Shown: piece by piece, positions 1-6,887 of the stretch
Position numbering within the stretch: position 1 is the first letter of the stretch
How the letters are laid out: every line of letters begins with the position of its first letter
From: an uncultured Lachnospiraceae bacterium
GTDB lineage: Bacteria; Bacillota; Clostridia; Lachnospirales; Lachnospiraceae
Direction: 5' to 3'
Assembly: GCA_905236545.1 (NCBI GenBank)
Contig: CAJOQO010000007.1
Location: forward strand, 1-23,196
Length of the DNA: 23,196 nucleotides
The notes under the pieces: model-generated
What the model was told of the DNA's origin: nothing
The model's database searches: none
The model's input: the letters and a program-made list of their open reading frames with translations, nothing else
Made by a program: the position numbers and the translations under genes

Positions 1-1
1 G

Positions 2-1147
2 ATCGAAAAGGTCAATTCTGTTCTTGGAATCGAGGTTCCGGCGGATGAGATCGTCCGGATCATGAAGAACCTGGGATTTGCTCCGGAAGTCAGGGGCGAT
101 GAGCTGAAGCTGATGGTTCCGGCATTCCGCACCGATATAGAGAATTATCCGGATATCTCCGAAGAAGTGATCCGCATGTACGGCTACGACCATATCCGTC
201 CGACCATGCTCACAAGCGCTGCCGTGACAGCCGGAGGACTTACGCTGAAGCAGAAGACGGAGAAAGCGCTGAAGGAGCGGCTGTGCGCGGAAGGACTGTT
301 CGAAGCGATGCATTATTCCTTCTACAGCCCGTCCGATCTCGCTCTGCTGGGCTTCACCGATCAGGATCCGGAATGCAGGGCGGTAAGGATCCTGAATCCG
401 ATCAATGAGGATCTGTCGATTCTCCGGACGACTCTGGCGCCGAGCATGATGCGCGCGATTGAGCGCAATCAGAAGGTTGGAACGATCGACGGACGGCTCT
501 TTGAAATCGCGAGCCGTTTTGAAGCCCGGGAGCTTCCGCTGAAGGAATATCCCGCGGAGAAAGCGACTCTTTGCGCCGGCATCTGGGGACCTTCCGAGAG
601 CTTCTTTACGCTCAAGGGAATCGCTGATACGGTTGCTGAGTTCCTGCGGGTATCCTTTACGTATCAGGACGCCTCGAAACCATTTCTTCATCCTTACCAG
701 TGCGCGGAGATCTTCTGCGGCGGGGAGAAGGTCGGATACTTCGGTTCCGTGCGCTATGAGATCATGCGTTCCTTCAGCCTGCGGACGAAGGCATATCTGA
801 TGGAGCTGGATCTGAGCCTTCTGGAGAAGTATTATGATACTCCTGTGAAGTTTACGCCGATTCCGAAGTTCCCGGTGGAGAAGCGTGACCTTGCGCTGGT
901 GATGCGAAAAGAGATCACCTGCGCGCAGGTGGAGGAAGTGATCCGCGGCACGTGTAAAAATGTGACCGATGTGCATCTGTTCGATGTCTATGAAGGCGCT
1001 TCGATTCCGGCAGGGAAAAAGTCGATGGCCTTCACGGTGACCTTTACTCCGCGGGAGGAGGAGCTGACCTCTGAAAAACTCGACTCCAGTGTCCACAGAA
1101 TATTGAAGATGCTTCATCAAACATTGGATATTGACTTACGGAACTAA
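2..1147 (+). CDS. pheT: Phenylalanyl-tRNA synthetase beta subunit, C-terminal part (5' end outside window)
   Basis: PheT is the beta chain of the alpha2beta2 enzyme that charges tRNA-Phe. The frame is open from base 2, so the gene enters from the left; about 380 codons are visible, roughly the C-terminal half of a protein that is usually near 800 residues. Seen: the end of the B5-type region (KVNSVLGIEVPADEIVRIMK), the PDISEEVIRMYGYDHI segment that follows B5 in PheT, the catalytic-like core domain, and a C-terminal anticodon-binding FDX-ACB domain starting near FTPIPKFPVEKRDLALVMR and ending HRILKMLHQTLDIDLRN. The internal ATG at base 62 is not the true start. The last codons hold the promoter of the downstream 6S RNA. 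pheS would be expected just upstream, outside the window. Identification is secure. Confidence 0.96.
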   Translation: MEKVNSVLGIEVPADEIVRIMKNLGFAPEVRGDELKLMVPAFRTDIENYPDISEEVIRMYGYDHIRPTMLTSAAVTAGGLTLKQKTEKALKERLCAEGLFEAMHYSFYSPSDLALLGFTDQDPECRAVRILNPINEDLSILRTTLAPSMMRAIERNQKVGTIDGRLFEIASRFEARELPLKEYPAEKATLCAGIWGPSESFFTLKGIADTVAEFLRVSFTYQDASKPFLHPYQCAEIFCGGEKVGYFGSVRYEIMRSFSLRTKAYLMELDLSLLEKYYDTPVKFTPIPKFPVEKRDLALVMRKEITCAQVEEVIRGTCKNVTDVHLFDVYEGASIPAGKKSMAFTVTFTPREEELTSEKLDSSVHRILKMLHQTLDIDLRN

Positions 1148-1159
1148 AGATGGCATAAT
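1131..1159 (+). promoter_or_regulatory. Sigma-A promoter of the 6S RNA, inside the pheT 3' end
   Basis: TTGACT at 1131-1136 and CATAAT at 1154-1159 are separated by exactly 17 bases, close to the vegetative consensus. The -35 box lies within the last pheT codons and the -10 box lies just after its stop codon (1145-1147). Transcription would begin near 1166, just ahead of the predicted 6S closing stem. Confidence 0.7.
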
Positions 1160-1165
1160 GGACTT

Positions 1166-1355
1166 GTAAAAACAAGGAAAGACATGCTGCCTGGGGTGTG
1201 CGACAGTTCTGTTTATTTTTGAACCTACATCGACTTGAACGGGTTCCCTAAATTGCTGCGGCTGATGTCAGGCCGTCTCCGAACGGAAGGCAGAAACGCA
1301 TGCTGCGGTTACCCACCTGGCTTTACGCTAGGAGTCAAAAGGCGGGGCATCGGCA
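1166..1355 (+). ncRNA. ssrS: 6S RNA (RNA polymerase regulator)
   Basis: 6S RNA binds the sigma-A holoenzyme by mimicking an open promoter and damps transcription in slow growth. Seen: a long closing stem joining the ends (ATGCTGCCT at 1184-1192 pairs with AGGC-GG-GGCAT at 1340-1350, two bases bulged), a TTTTTGAACC...GGGTTCCCT hairpin in the 5' half, and blocks I associate with clostridial 6S RNAs (TGCCTGGGGTGTGCGACAG, GATGTCAGGCC, TACCCACCTGG, GGAGTCAAAA). There is no credible ORF; the 77-codon frame here has no family resemblance. It has its own promoter and is followed by an intrinsic terminator. The ends are approximate. The GTCAGG...GGAAGG segment recalls SRP RNA, but the SRP tetraloop context is absent. 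The family call rests on remembered consensus features and was not tested with a covariance model. Confidence 0.75.
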
Positions 1356-1380
1356 TTTCGGGCTTTCTAAAAATAATTCT

Positions 1381-1412
1381 GAAAGAGGACACGTTAAGCT
1401 GTCCTCTTTCTA
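1381..1412 (+). terminator. Intrinsic terminator after 6S RNA
   Basis: A perfect 11-bp stem (GAAAGAGGACA at 1381-1391 with TGTCCTCTTTC at 1400-1410) encloses an 8-base loop. A-rich sequence precedes it, and the 3' arm is T-rich although no long T-tract follows. It ends about 30 bases before queA, so queA depends on read-through or on a promoter I cannot see. Confidence 0.7.
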
Positions 1413-1442
1413 TCGTAAGGAGCTGTTCGGAAATAGATTTTT

Positions 1443-2474
1443 ATGAAGACATCAGATTTTTACTATGACCTTCCAAAGGAACTGATCGCGCAGGATCCCC
1501 TCGAGGATCGTTCTTCGTCCCGGCTGATGTGCCTGAAGAAAGATACCGGGGAGATCAGCCACAGGCATTTTTGCGATATCGTGGATTATCTTGATCAGGG
1601 GGATACGCTGGTCATCAATAATACGAAGGTGATTCCGGCGAGACTGATCGGCGAGAAGGAGGATACCGGCGCGGCCGTGGAGGTGCTTCTGCTGAACCGG
1701 GTAAAGGGGCGGGAGTCCGTCTGGGAGACGCTGGTCCGTCCCGGAAAGAAGGCCAGGCCGGGAGCAAGGATCCTGTTCGGCGGAGGCCTTCTGACCGGCG
1801 AGGTGACAGACATCGTTTCGGATGGAAACCGCTATGTGCATTTTACCTATGACGGCGTATTCGAAGAGATTCTGGACCGTCTCGGGCAGATGCCCCTTCC
1901 GCCTTATATCACCCACACGCTGCAGGATCCGGCGCGGTACAATACAGTGTACGCGAAGCTTGACGGGTCCGCTGCGGCTCCGACGGCAGGCCTGCATTTT
2001 ACGAAGGATCTGCTGAACCGGATCCGCAGCAGGGGCGTGAATCTCGCCCAGCTGACGCTCCATGTGGGACTCGGCACCTTCCGCCCGGTGAAGGTGGAAG
2101 ATGTCACGCAGCACCATATGCACACGGAGCACTGTATCGTTCCGGAAGAAACCGCGCGCCTGATCAATGAGACGCATGCGTCCGGACACAGGGTAATCGC
2201 TGTCGGAACCACGAGCTGCCGGACGCTCGAGTCCATGGCGCTGGAGGACGGAACCGTCAGAAGCGGTGAGATGGATACCGATATTTTTATCTATCCCGGA
2301 TACCGGTTCCGCGTCATGGACGCGCTGATCACGAATTTCCATCTGCCGGAATCAACCCTGATCATGCTGGTTGCGGCCTTCGCGGGGAAAGAGCATGTGC
2401 TGAGGGCATATGAAGAAGCAGTGAAGGAGCGCTACAGATTCTTCTCGTTCGGGGATGCGATGCTGATCGAATAA
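1443..2474 (+). CDS. queA: S-adenosylmethionine:tRNA ribosyltransferase-isomerase
   Basis: QueA transfers and isomerises the ribosyl group of SAM onto preQ1 in tRNA, giving epoxyqueuosine at the wobble position of GUN anticodons. The 343 residues match the usual length. Seen: the typical N-terminus [33 protein letters not shown], the [11 protein letters not shown] core motif followed by HHMHTEH, the [11 protein letters not shown] segment and the C-terminal [16 protein letters not shown]. The start is fixed by an in-frame stop at 1434-1436. The ribosome-binding site is poor: AAGGAG at 1417-1422 is 20 bases from the ATG and only GGA at 1429-1431 is nearer. The final pathway step, epoxyqueuosine reduction, is encoded by queH at 9049 in another transcription unit. 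Confidence 0.96.
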   Translation: MKTSDFYYDLPKELIAQDPLEDRSSSRLMCLKKDTGEISHRHFCDIVDYLDQGDTLVINNTKVIPARLIGEKEDTGAAVEVLLLNRVKGRESVWETLVRPGKKARPGARILFGGGLLTGEVTDIVSDGNRYVHFTYDGVFEEILDRLGQMPLPPYITHTLQDPARYNTVYAKLDGSAAAPTAGLHFTKDLLNRIRSRGVNLAQLTLHVGLGTFRPVKVEDVTQHHMHTEHCIVPEETARLINETHASGHRVIAVGTTSCRTLESMALEDGTVRSGEMDTDIFIYPGYRFRVMDALITNFHLPESTLIMLVAAFAGKEHVLRAYEEAVKERYRFFSFGDAMLIE

Positions 2475-2498
2475 CACGGCAGGAAGGCATATCCGACC

Positions 2499-2527
2499 GT
2501 GACAGCTCGGATGCATTGTGATAAAAT
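2499..2527 (+). promoter_or_regulatory. Promoter of the pilus-like operon
   Basis: GTGACA (2499-2504), a 17-base spacer and TAAAAT (2522-2527), with TG at 2519-2520 forming an extended -10 element. It sits 62 bases before the GspF/PilC-like start codon and after queA, so the operon appears to be transcribed separately from queA. Confidence 0.6.
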
Positions 2528-2589
2528 AAATGGAAATGTATCAGGATACCTTATGATACAGATTCGTACATGATGGAGGAAGAGAGAAA

Positions 2590-3639
2590 ATGGCGGTGAA
2601 AGAACTTGGGAATCTGGCCGTGAGCATTTTCTGCCGGAACATGGCCATGCTGATCTCCGCAGGCATCGATGCGGAGGAATCTGTCGGCCTTCTGGCGGAT
2701 GACGCTGCCGCGAATGATTTTCGTGACGCGGCCAAGGCGGTCCAGAACCGGATGCTGACCGGCCAGCCGCAGCTGTCTGCAGCCATGCTTGAGAGCGGGT
2801 ATTTTCCGACTCACGCATGTAAGATGCTTGCGGCGGGTGAGAAGACAGGAAAGAGCGAGGGCGTGCTGAGAAGCCTCGCGGACTATTATGAGAGCAGAGA
2901 CCGGCTTGCGAGAAAGATGAAGAGCGCGGTGAACTACCCGATGATTCTTCTGATTCTGACCGCGGCGATTCTGGTTCTGCTTCTTGTGAGAGTACTTCCT
3001 GTCTTCACGAATGTCTACCGTTCGCTGGCGGGCGGCCTTACAACCTCGGCTTATGTTTATCTGCGTATCGCGTATGTTGTCGGCACTGTCGCGCTTATCC
3101 TGGCGATCGTGTTCGGCATCTTCCTTCTTCTGACCGCGAGAACCGTCCGCAGCAACGGAGCCGACAATGCGTCTTCGGTAAGCTTTCTCTCCAGGTTCGG
3201 ACCGGCAAAGGACGCGATCAGCAAGCTTTCTCTTGCGCATTTTACCCAGGTTCTGCACCTGTTTGTCGCCAGCGGCGCTGACGTGGACACTTCCATTACT
3301 GCAGCCCAGGAGCTTGTCACGGATCCCGTGACCAGGGCCAGGGTTGACGCCGTTCGCACGCATATGAAGGAAGACAATGTCGGGCTTTCCCGCGCGATCT
3401 ATGACAAAGGACTGTTTGAGCCGCTCTACGCCAGACTGTTCATGTCCGCGGTCAAGGCCGGACAGACGGAGCAGATGCTCGGAAAGCTGGCGAATTCATT
3501 TTCACTGGAGGCGGATGAGGCTGTGGACAGCCTGATCGATTCCATTGAGCCGGTGATCTCAGCGTTCCTGACCATCGCGGTAGGCATCGTGCTTCTGAGC
3601 ACCATGATTCCGCTGATCGGTATTCTCGGAGCGGTCTGA
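2590..3639 (+). CDS. Type II secretion / type IV pilus platform protein, GspF/PilC family
   Basis: Inner-membrane platform proteins of this family couple a cytoplasmic ATPase to pilin insertion or removal. Seen: two homologous cytoplasmic helical domains (about residues 10-115 and 205-318), a membrane pair (about 117-139 and 155-182) and a C-terminal membrane helix (about 321-346), the standard T2SSF layout. The first domain carries FCRNMAMLISAGIDAEES and KMLAAGEKTG; the second repeats the pattern as FTQVLHLFVASGADVDTS and FMSAVKAGQTE. At 349 residues it is slightly shorter than typical PilC (about 400), mainly at the N-terminus. A GGAGG site lies a few bases before the ATG. It is the first gene of an operon ending in a PilT-type ATPase, its likely partner. 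Whether it serves pili, pseudopili or DNA uptake cannot be read from sequence. Confidence 0.88.
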   Translation: MAVKELGNLAVSIFCRNMAMLISAGIDAEESVGLLADDAAANDFRDAAKAVQNRMLTGQPQLSAAMLESGYFPTHACKMLAAGEKTGKSEGVLRSLADYYESRDRLARKMKSAVNYPMILLILTAAILVLLLVRVLPVFTNVYRSLAGGLTTSAYVYLRIAYVVGTVALILAIVFGIFLLLTARTVRSNGADNASSVSFLSRFGPAKDAISKLSLAHFTQVLHLFVASGADVDTSITAAQELVTDPVTRARVDAVRTHMKEDNVGLSRAIYDKGLFEPLYARLFMSAVKAGQTEQMLGKLANSFSLEADEAVDSLIDSIEPVISAFLTIAVGIVLLSTMIPLIGILGAV

Positions 3640-3660
3640 CGGACAGGGAGGGTGTCATCC

Positions 3661-4002
3661 ATGAGGGATGTTATCTATCATGACAGGCCGCGTGTTACTC
3701 CTGCGCAGAGGGCCAGACGTATCATCGCGGTTCTTGTGGCTGCCGTTATTGTCCTCATGCTGTGTGTGATTCTCTTTTCGCGTCTGGATCTGGATATGAA
3801 CAGACAGGCCATAGAGAGCCTTCGGCAGAACGTAACGGAAGCATGCGTACAGTGTTATGCCATCGAGGGTACCTATCCGTCGGACATCGGGTACCTGGAG
3901 CAGAACTACGGCATCCGCTATGATGGCGCCAGGTATGCGGTATCGCTGGAGGCCGGACGCGGGAACGAACTGCCGGCCGTTCAGATATCATTGAAACAAT
4001 AA
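3661..4002 (+). CDS. Small single-pass membrane protein of the pilus-like operon
   Basis: A 113-residue protein with a short basic cytoplasmic N-terminus, one membrane helix (about residues 19-40, IIAVLVAAVIVLMLCVILF) and an outer domain. The segment CVQCYAIEGTYPSDIGYLEQ resembles the region after the N-terminal helix of pilin-like proteins, where a short peptide is followed by a YP-containing turn, but there is no prepilin Gly-x4-Glu cleavage site. The ATG at 3661 is chosen over the GTG at 3652 because AGGGAGG (3645-3651) is 9 bases from the ATG and abuts the GTG. It follows the GspF/PilC-like gene by 21 bases. I infer a minor pilin-like or assembly component; the biochemical role is unknown. 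Confidence 0.7.
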   Translation: MRDVIYHDRPRVTPAQRARRIIAVLVAAVIVLMLCVILFSRLDLDMNRQAIESLRQNVTEACVQCYAIEGTYPSDIGYLEQNYGIRYDGARYAVSLEAGRGNELPAVQISLKQ

Positions 4003-4003
4003 G

Positions 4004-4084
4004 ATGATTACAGCGACAAAAGCCTGACCTCCACGCAGGCTTTCCTGCGGTGAATCCGTAATCGGCTTTTGGCGGGTTAATCAT
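4004..4084. repeat. 81-bp imperfect palindrome within the pilus-like operon
   Basis: The intergenic region folds almost end to end. ATGATTA (4004-4010) pairs with TAATCAT (4078-4084), a symmetric 6x6 internal loop follows, then CAAAAGCC (4017-4024) pairs with GGCTTTTG (4064-4071). An inner stem of CAC-GCAGG (4032-4039 region) with CCTGC-G-GTG closes on a CTTT loop. A competing hairpin, AAAGCCTG (4019-4026) with CAGGCTTT (4036-4043), excludes the outer stem. No T-tract follows either form, so it is not a standard terminator. It could be an attenuator, an mRNA processing or stability element that sets gene dosage between the platform gene and downstream membrane genes, or a small mobile palindrome. 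Confidence 0.7.
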
Positions 4085-4111
4085 AAGATCGATAAAGAGG
4101 GAGGAACCGGC

Positions 4112-4597
4112 ATGAACAGAAGGTCCGCAGGCGACAGAAGGGAGATTGATTACGCCGCTCTGTTTGTCGTTGCCCTGTTCGCCATCATGCTGATCGGAAT
4201 CATGGTTCTCTCTGCGATGGGGGGAGGACTTTTCGATTCGATCACCGAGAACCGCTCTGATAATATGAACCGGAGAGGGGCGCTGAGTTATACCGCGTCC
4301 AAGATTGTCGCCAACGATGAAACCGGCGCGCTGGAGGTTGAACACGGTGAGAATGGTGACGTTCTCGTGATTCATGACCCGTCCGGAGCCAAACCGTTCC
4401 AGACCAGAATCTGGCTGGAAGACGGTTATCTGATGGAGTCGATCACCTCCCAGCAGGCGGAGGGCATCAGCTCAGAGCCGCAGAGGATCGCAAAGACCGA
4501 TCTGTTTCAGGTTACGATCGGGGACGGAATCGCTCAGATAACAACCGAGGACGGGGTCCGGAGAATCCACCTCCACGCAAAGGAGGGATCGTCATGA
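4112..4597 (+). CDS. DUF4860-like membrane protein of the pilus-like operon
   Basis: A 161-residue protein with a short N-terminal cytoplasmic stretch, one membrane helix (about residues 14-36, YAALFVVALFAIMLIGIMVL) and an extracytoplasmic beta-rich domain. The pattern after the helix (a polar NRSDNMNRRGALSYTASKIV segment, then an acidic turn, then FQTRIWLEDGYLMESI) matches my memory of DUF4860, a family of uncharacterised proteins found in clostridial pilus-like operons. AGAGGGAGG lies 7 bases before the ATG. The last codons overlap the next gene by an ATGA junction, so the two are probably translationally coupled. No catalytic motif is visible. I infer a minor pilin-like or structural subunit. 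Confidence 0.72.
   Translation: MNRRSAGDRREIDYAALFVVALFAIMLIGIMVLSAMGGGLFDSITENRSDNMNRRGALSYTASKIVANDETGALEVEHGENGDVLVIHDPSGAKPFQTRIWLEDGYLMESITSQQAEGISSEPQRIAKTDLFQVTIGDGIAQITTEDGVRRIHLHAKEGSS
4570..4586 (+). promoter_or_regulatory. Hairpin masking the ribosome-binding site of the 4594 gene
   Basis: CCTCC (4570-4574) pairs with GGAGG (4582-4586) over a 7-base loop and covers the Shine-Dalgarno of the gene starting at 4594. Ribosomes finishing the upstream ORF would melt it, which together with the ATGA overlap suggests strict translational coupling. This is inference from base pairing. Confidence 0.45.
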
Positions 4598-5208
4598 GAG
4601 CCAGGAAAAACAGGGCGTTCTTTGTTGAGACGCTGATCGTCACATTTTTGCTTCTCCTGATGCTGTCGATTCTGGTCAGGATCTTTGGCGCTGCAGCGCT
4701 GAAGTCCCGCTTTGCGGCGAGGAGAACACAGGCTGCGCAGGTTGCGCAGAACATAACGGCCATGTTTGAGGCCGGTGAGGGCAGGATCGGAGAGGCGCAG
4801 CAGAATCTGATCGATGAAGCGAATGATGAATACAGTGACGATGAGACCCCGCAGACATCGATCACGCTTTTCTTTGACGAAAGCGGACTGCAGTCTGAAA
4901 ACGGACCGTATCAGGTGAACCTGATGATGACATGTGAAGTCAGGGCGGTTGGTTATATGATCACGGGCAATATGAGCATCGTCAACGTGCAGGATCCGGA
5001 TGAGGATCTTGCCCAGCTCGATACGGCTGTCTACTTCCCTGACGCGGTGGATGCGGTTCTGTCCGGGGATGAGGAAATCGATTTTGGCGATATCTCCGTG
5101 ATTGATACCGGTGATTCCGATTCCGCGGATGGAGCGGAGGATTCCCTGACGCAGGCAGGAGCGGAGACGGCATCTTCGCAGACGGCAATAACGGAGGCAG
5201 CATCATGA
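4594..5208 (+). CDS. Pilin-like protein with degenerate prepilin leader
   Basis: A 204-residue protein. The N-terminus MRARKNRAFFVETLIVTFLL has the layout of a type IV prepilin: a short basic leader, then a hydrophobic helix with Glu near its start (E12), as in GFTLIE. The Gly at -1 is missing; an Arg-Ala pair stands there, so peptidase processing is doubtful. The membrane helix spans about residues 9-33, then comes an Arg/Gln-rich helix, a beta region (about 80-135) and an unusually acidic Ser/Ala/Asp-rich tail (about 150-204) that looks disordered. The gene overlaps its upstream neighbour by ATGA with AAAGGAGGG 6 bases before the start, and overlaps the next gene the same way. Probably a pseudopilin or pilus subunit. 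Confidence 0.7.
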   Translation: MRARKNRAFFVETLIVTFLLLLMLSILVRIFGAAALKSRFAARRTQAAQVAQNITAMFEAGEGRIGEAQQNLIDEANDEYSDDETPQTSITLFFDESGLQSENGPYQVNLMMTCEVRAVGYMITGNMSIVNVQDPDEDLAQLDTAVYFPDAVDAVLSGDEEIDFGDISVIDTGDSDSADGAEDSLTQAGAETASSQTAITEAAS

Positions 5209-5690
5209 ATGTGAGAAAGCCAAGGCAGCCGATTCGATCCGGCGCGCTGACGATCGTGATAACCTGTGTACTGATTCTGCTTGCGGTGCTGGCCCTGCTT
5301 TCACTGGTAGGCGCCCAGACGGATAAGGCTCTGGCAGACCGTCAGATGGTATTCGCGCAGCAGAATGCCATGAGTGAGAGGGCCGGTCAGGAGTGGCTGG
5401 CGTCGATGGATGATCATCTTCGCGGAGGCGCCCCGCTTCCTGCCGATACACAGCAGGATGGAGATGTGTACACAACAACGATACGGTTTTCGATGAATCA
5501 GTATCTTCATATCACTGCTGAGGCTGACAGCGACGGGATGCTCACTGTCACGAAGTGGGATATCGAAACAGTAGCGGAGAAGGAGTATTCGGATGTTCTT
5601 CCGGAAGGCGCGCAGAAGCTTACAGAGGATGAGGACGGATATCTCAACACTCTGCCGGAAACATCGGTGGAAGGAACAGGTCTGGCATAA
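5205..5690 (+). CDS. Small membrane protein of the pilus-like operon (unknown family)
   Basis: A 161-residue protein with a basic N-terminus (MNVRKPRQPIRSG), one membrane helix (about residues 14-37, ALTIVITCVLILLAVLALLSL) and a polar outer region. After the helix a stretch typical of an amphipathic N-terminal pilin-type helix follows (DKALADRQMVFAQQNAMSERA), then a small beta-rich region. No Gly-x4-Glu prepilin site is present. I cannot name a family; the architecture resembles PilX/GspK-type minor pilins only in outline. The start overlaps the upstream stop (ATGA at 5205-5208) with GGAGG at 5193-5197. It ends 2 bases before the PilT-like gene, so membership of the operon is secure even if function is not. 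Confidence 0.68.
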   Translation: MNVRKPRQPIRSGALTIVITCVLILLAVLALLSLVGAQTDKALADRQMVFAQQNAMSERAGQEWLASMDDHLRGGAPLPADTQQDGDVYTTTIRFSMNQYLHITAEADSDGMLTVTKWDIETVAEKEYSDVLPEGAQKLTEDEDGYLNTLPETSVEGTGLA

Positions 5691-5692
5691 TC

Positions 5693-6766
5693 ATGATAGA
5701 ATTAAACAATATCCTGCAGGAGGCGCTGCGCCTTGAGGCGTCGGATGTATTCATCATCCCGGGACTTCCTCTGACTTACAAGGTTCTGGGAAGGCAGGAC
5801 AGGGCGGAAGGGGTTCTTCATCCGGAGGATACGGAACAGATTGTCCGTGCGATCTATACCCAGTGCGGACGGCATAACCGGGTGATTGAAGATGAGACGT
5901 TTGACGATGACTTTTCTTTCTCGATCTCGGCGTTCGGAAGATTCCGCGCAAACGTTTTCCATCAGAGAAGCTCGCTGGCTGTTGTCCTGCGCGTGATCCG
6001 TTTCGGCCTCCCGGACGCATCCAAGCTTGGAATCCCCGATCCTGTCATGAAAGCGGCTGACATCCGCAACGGCCTCATCCTGGTGACGGGGGCGACCGGA
6101 AGCGGCAAGTCCACAACGCTGGCCTGCATGATAGACCATATCAACAGGACGCGCGAGGGACACATTATCACGATGGAGGATCCGATTGAGTTTGTACACC
6201 GGCACGACAGGTGTATCGTTACGCAGCGTGAGATCGGGAACGATGTCGTGGATTATATTCACGCGCTGCGCAGCGCGCTGAGAGAAAGTCCGGATGTCAT
6301 CCTGCTGGGCGAGATGCGAGACCATGAGACCATCGAGGTTGCCATGACTGCGGCGGAGACGGGGATCCTGCTGTTTTCAACGCTGCACACCCAGGGCGCG
6401 GCAAATGCGGTTGACCGGATAATCGATATCTACCCTGCCGGTCAGCAGAACCAGATCAGGCTTCAGCTGGCGATGATGCTTCGGTGTGTGATCTCCCAGC
6501 AGCTGGTTCCGACTGTGGACGGAGCCGTCACGGCGGTATTTGAGGTGATGTACGCGAATACGGCGATCCGCAGCCTGATCCGTGAAGGAAAGACGCATCA
6601 GATCGACGCGACGATCCGCAGCGGCGCGGCGGAAGGGATGATCGCGATGGATGAGTCCATCTATGACCTGTTCCGGAAGGGACGGATCACCAGGGAAAAC
6701 GCGGTACGCTACTGCAACAATCCGGAGGCGATGGAGCGAAGGCTGAACGCTACGGCCGGCTTCTGA
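5693..6766 (+). CDS. pilT: Type IV pilus retraction-type ATPase, PilT family
   Basis: PilT hexamers hydrolyse ATP at the inner face of the membrane to disassemble pili. The 357 residues match the family. Seen: an N-terminal PAS-like half (1-105), Walker A GATGSGKST (133-141), the Asp box TMEDPIEF (160-167), Walker B PDVILLGE (200-207), a His box ending STLHTQ (229-234) and the PilT-typical AIRSLIREGK (291-300), where PilT rather than PilB/GspE proteins carry AIRxLIREGK. No zinc-binding tetracysteine of PilB/GspE is present. The gene starts 2 bases after the preceding stop and is the last of the operon. As the only ATPase here, it may be one of several motors in the genome or, speculatively, the single motor of a reduced system. 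Its initiation site is weak, suggesting coupling to the upstream gene. Confidence 0.93.
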   Translation: MIELNNILQEALRLEASDVFIIPGLPLTYKVLGRQDRAEGVLHPEDTEQIVRAIYTQCGRHNRVIEDETFDDDFSFSISAFGRFRANVFHQRSSLAVVLRVIRFGLPDASKLGIPDPVMKAADIRNGLILVTGATGSGKSTTLACMIDHINRTREGHIITMEDPIEFVHRHDRCIVTQREIGNDVVDYIHALRSALRESPDVILLGEMRDHETIEVAMTAAETGILLFSTLHTQGAANAVDRIIDIYPAGQQNQIRLQLAMMLRCVISQQLVPTVDGAVTAVFEVMYANTAIRSLIREGKTHQIDATIRSGAAEGMIAMDESIYDLFRKGRITRENAVRYCNNPEAMERRLNATAGF

Positions 6767-6808
6767 CATCGCGGAAGGAGATGTGTGGAAAAGTATACTA
6801 TTTATTTG

Positions 6809-6843
6809 CAGCCCTTTGCAGAATGTGCAGAGGGCTGTATTAA
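6809..6843 (+). terminator. Probable terminator of the pilus-like operon
   Basis: A 12-bp stem (CAGCCCTTTGCA at 6809-6820 with TGCAGAGGGCTG at 6826-6837, one G-T wobble) has a 5-base loop and is followed only by TATTAA, so the T-tract is weak. TTTGCA (6815-6820) and TATTAA (6838-6843) are 17 bases apart and could be a weak promoter for the next gene laid over the hairpin. Confidence 0.5.
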
Positions 6844-6887
6844 AAACTGCGATGTGTTGGTTACAACAACAGGAAAGGAGTATTCTG

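Noticed and set aside
1250..1330. SRP RNA signature (GTCAGG...GGAAGG)
   Set aside because: The tetraloop and spacing of the SRP S-domain are not reproduced, while the promoter, closing stem and flanking blocks fit 6S RNA.
1235..1468. 77-codon ORF over the 6S RNA region
   Set aside because: It has no ribosome-binding site or family resemblance, crosses the terminator and overlaps queA; the region is better explained by a structured RNA.
2475..2501. CACGG/CCGTG hairpin as queA terminator
   Set aside because: Only 5 bp with a long loop and no T-tract, and it overlaps the -35 box of the next promoter.
4018..4043. AAAGCCTG/CAGGCTTT hairpin as a rho-independent terminator
   Set aside because: No T-tract follows and the operon continues downstream; kept only as one of two competing folds.
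6783..6887. GTG start at 6783 adding 35 residues to the GH13 protein
   Set aside because: It would run through the terminator hairpin and adds residues foreign to the family; the ATG at 6888 has a strong AAAGGAG.
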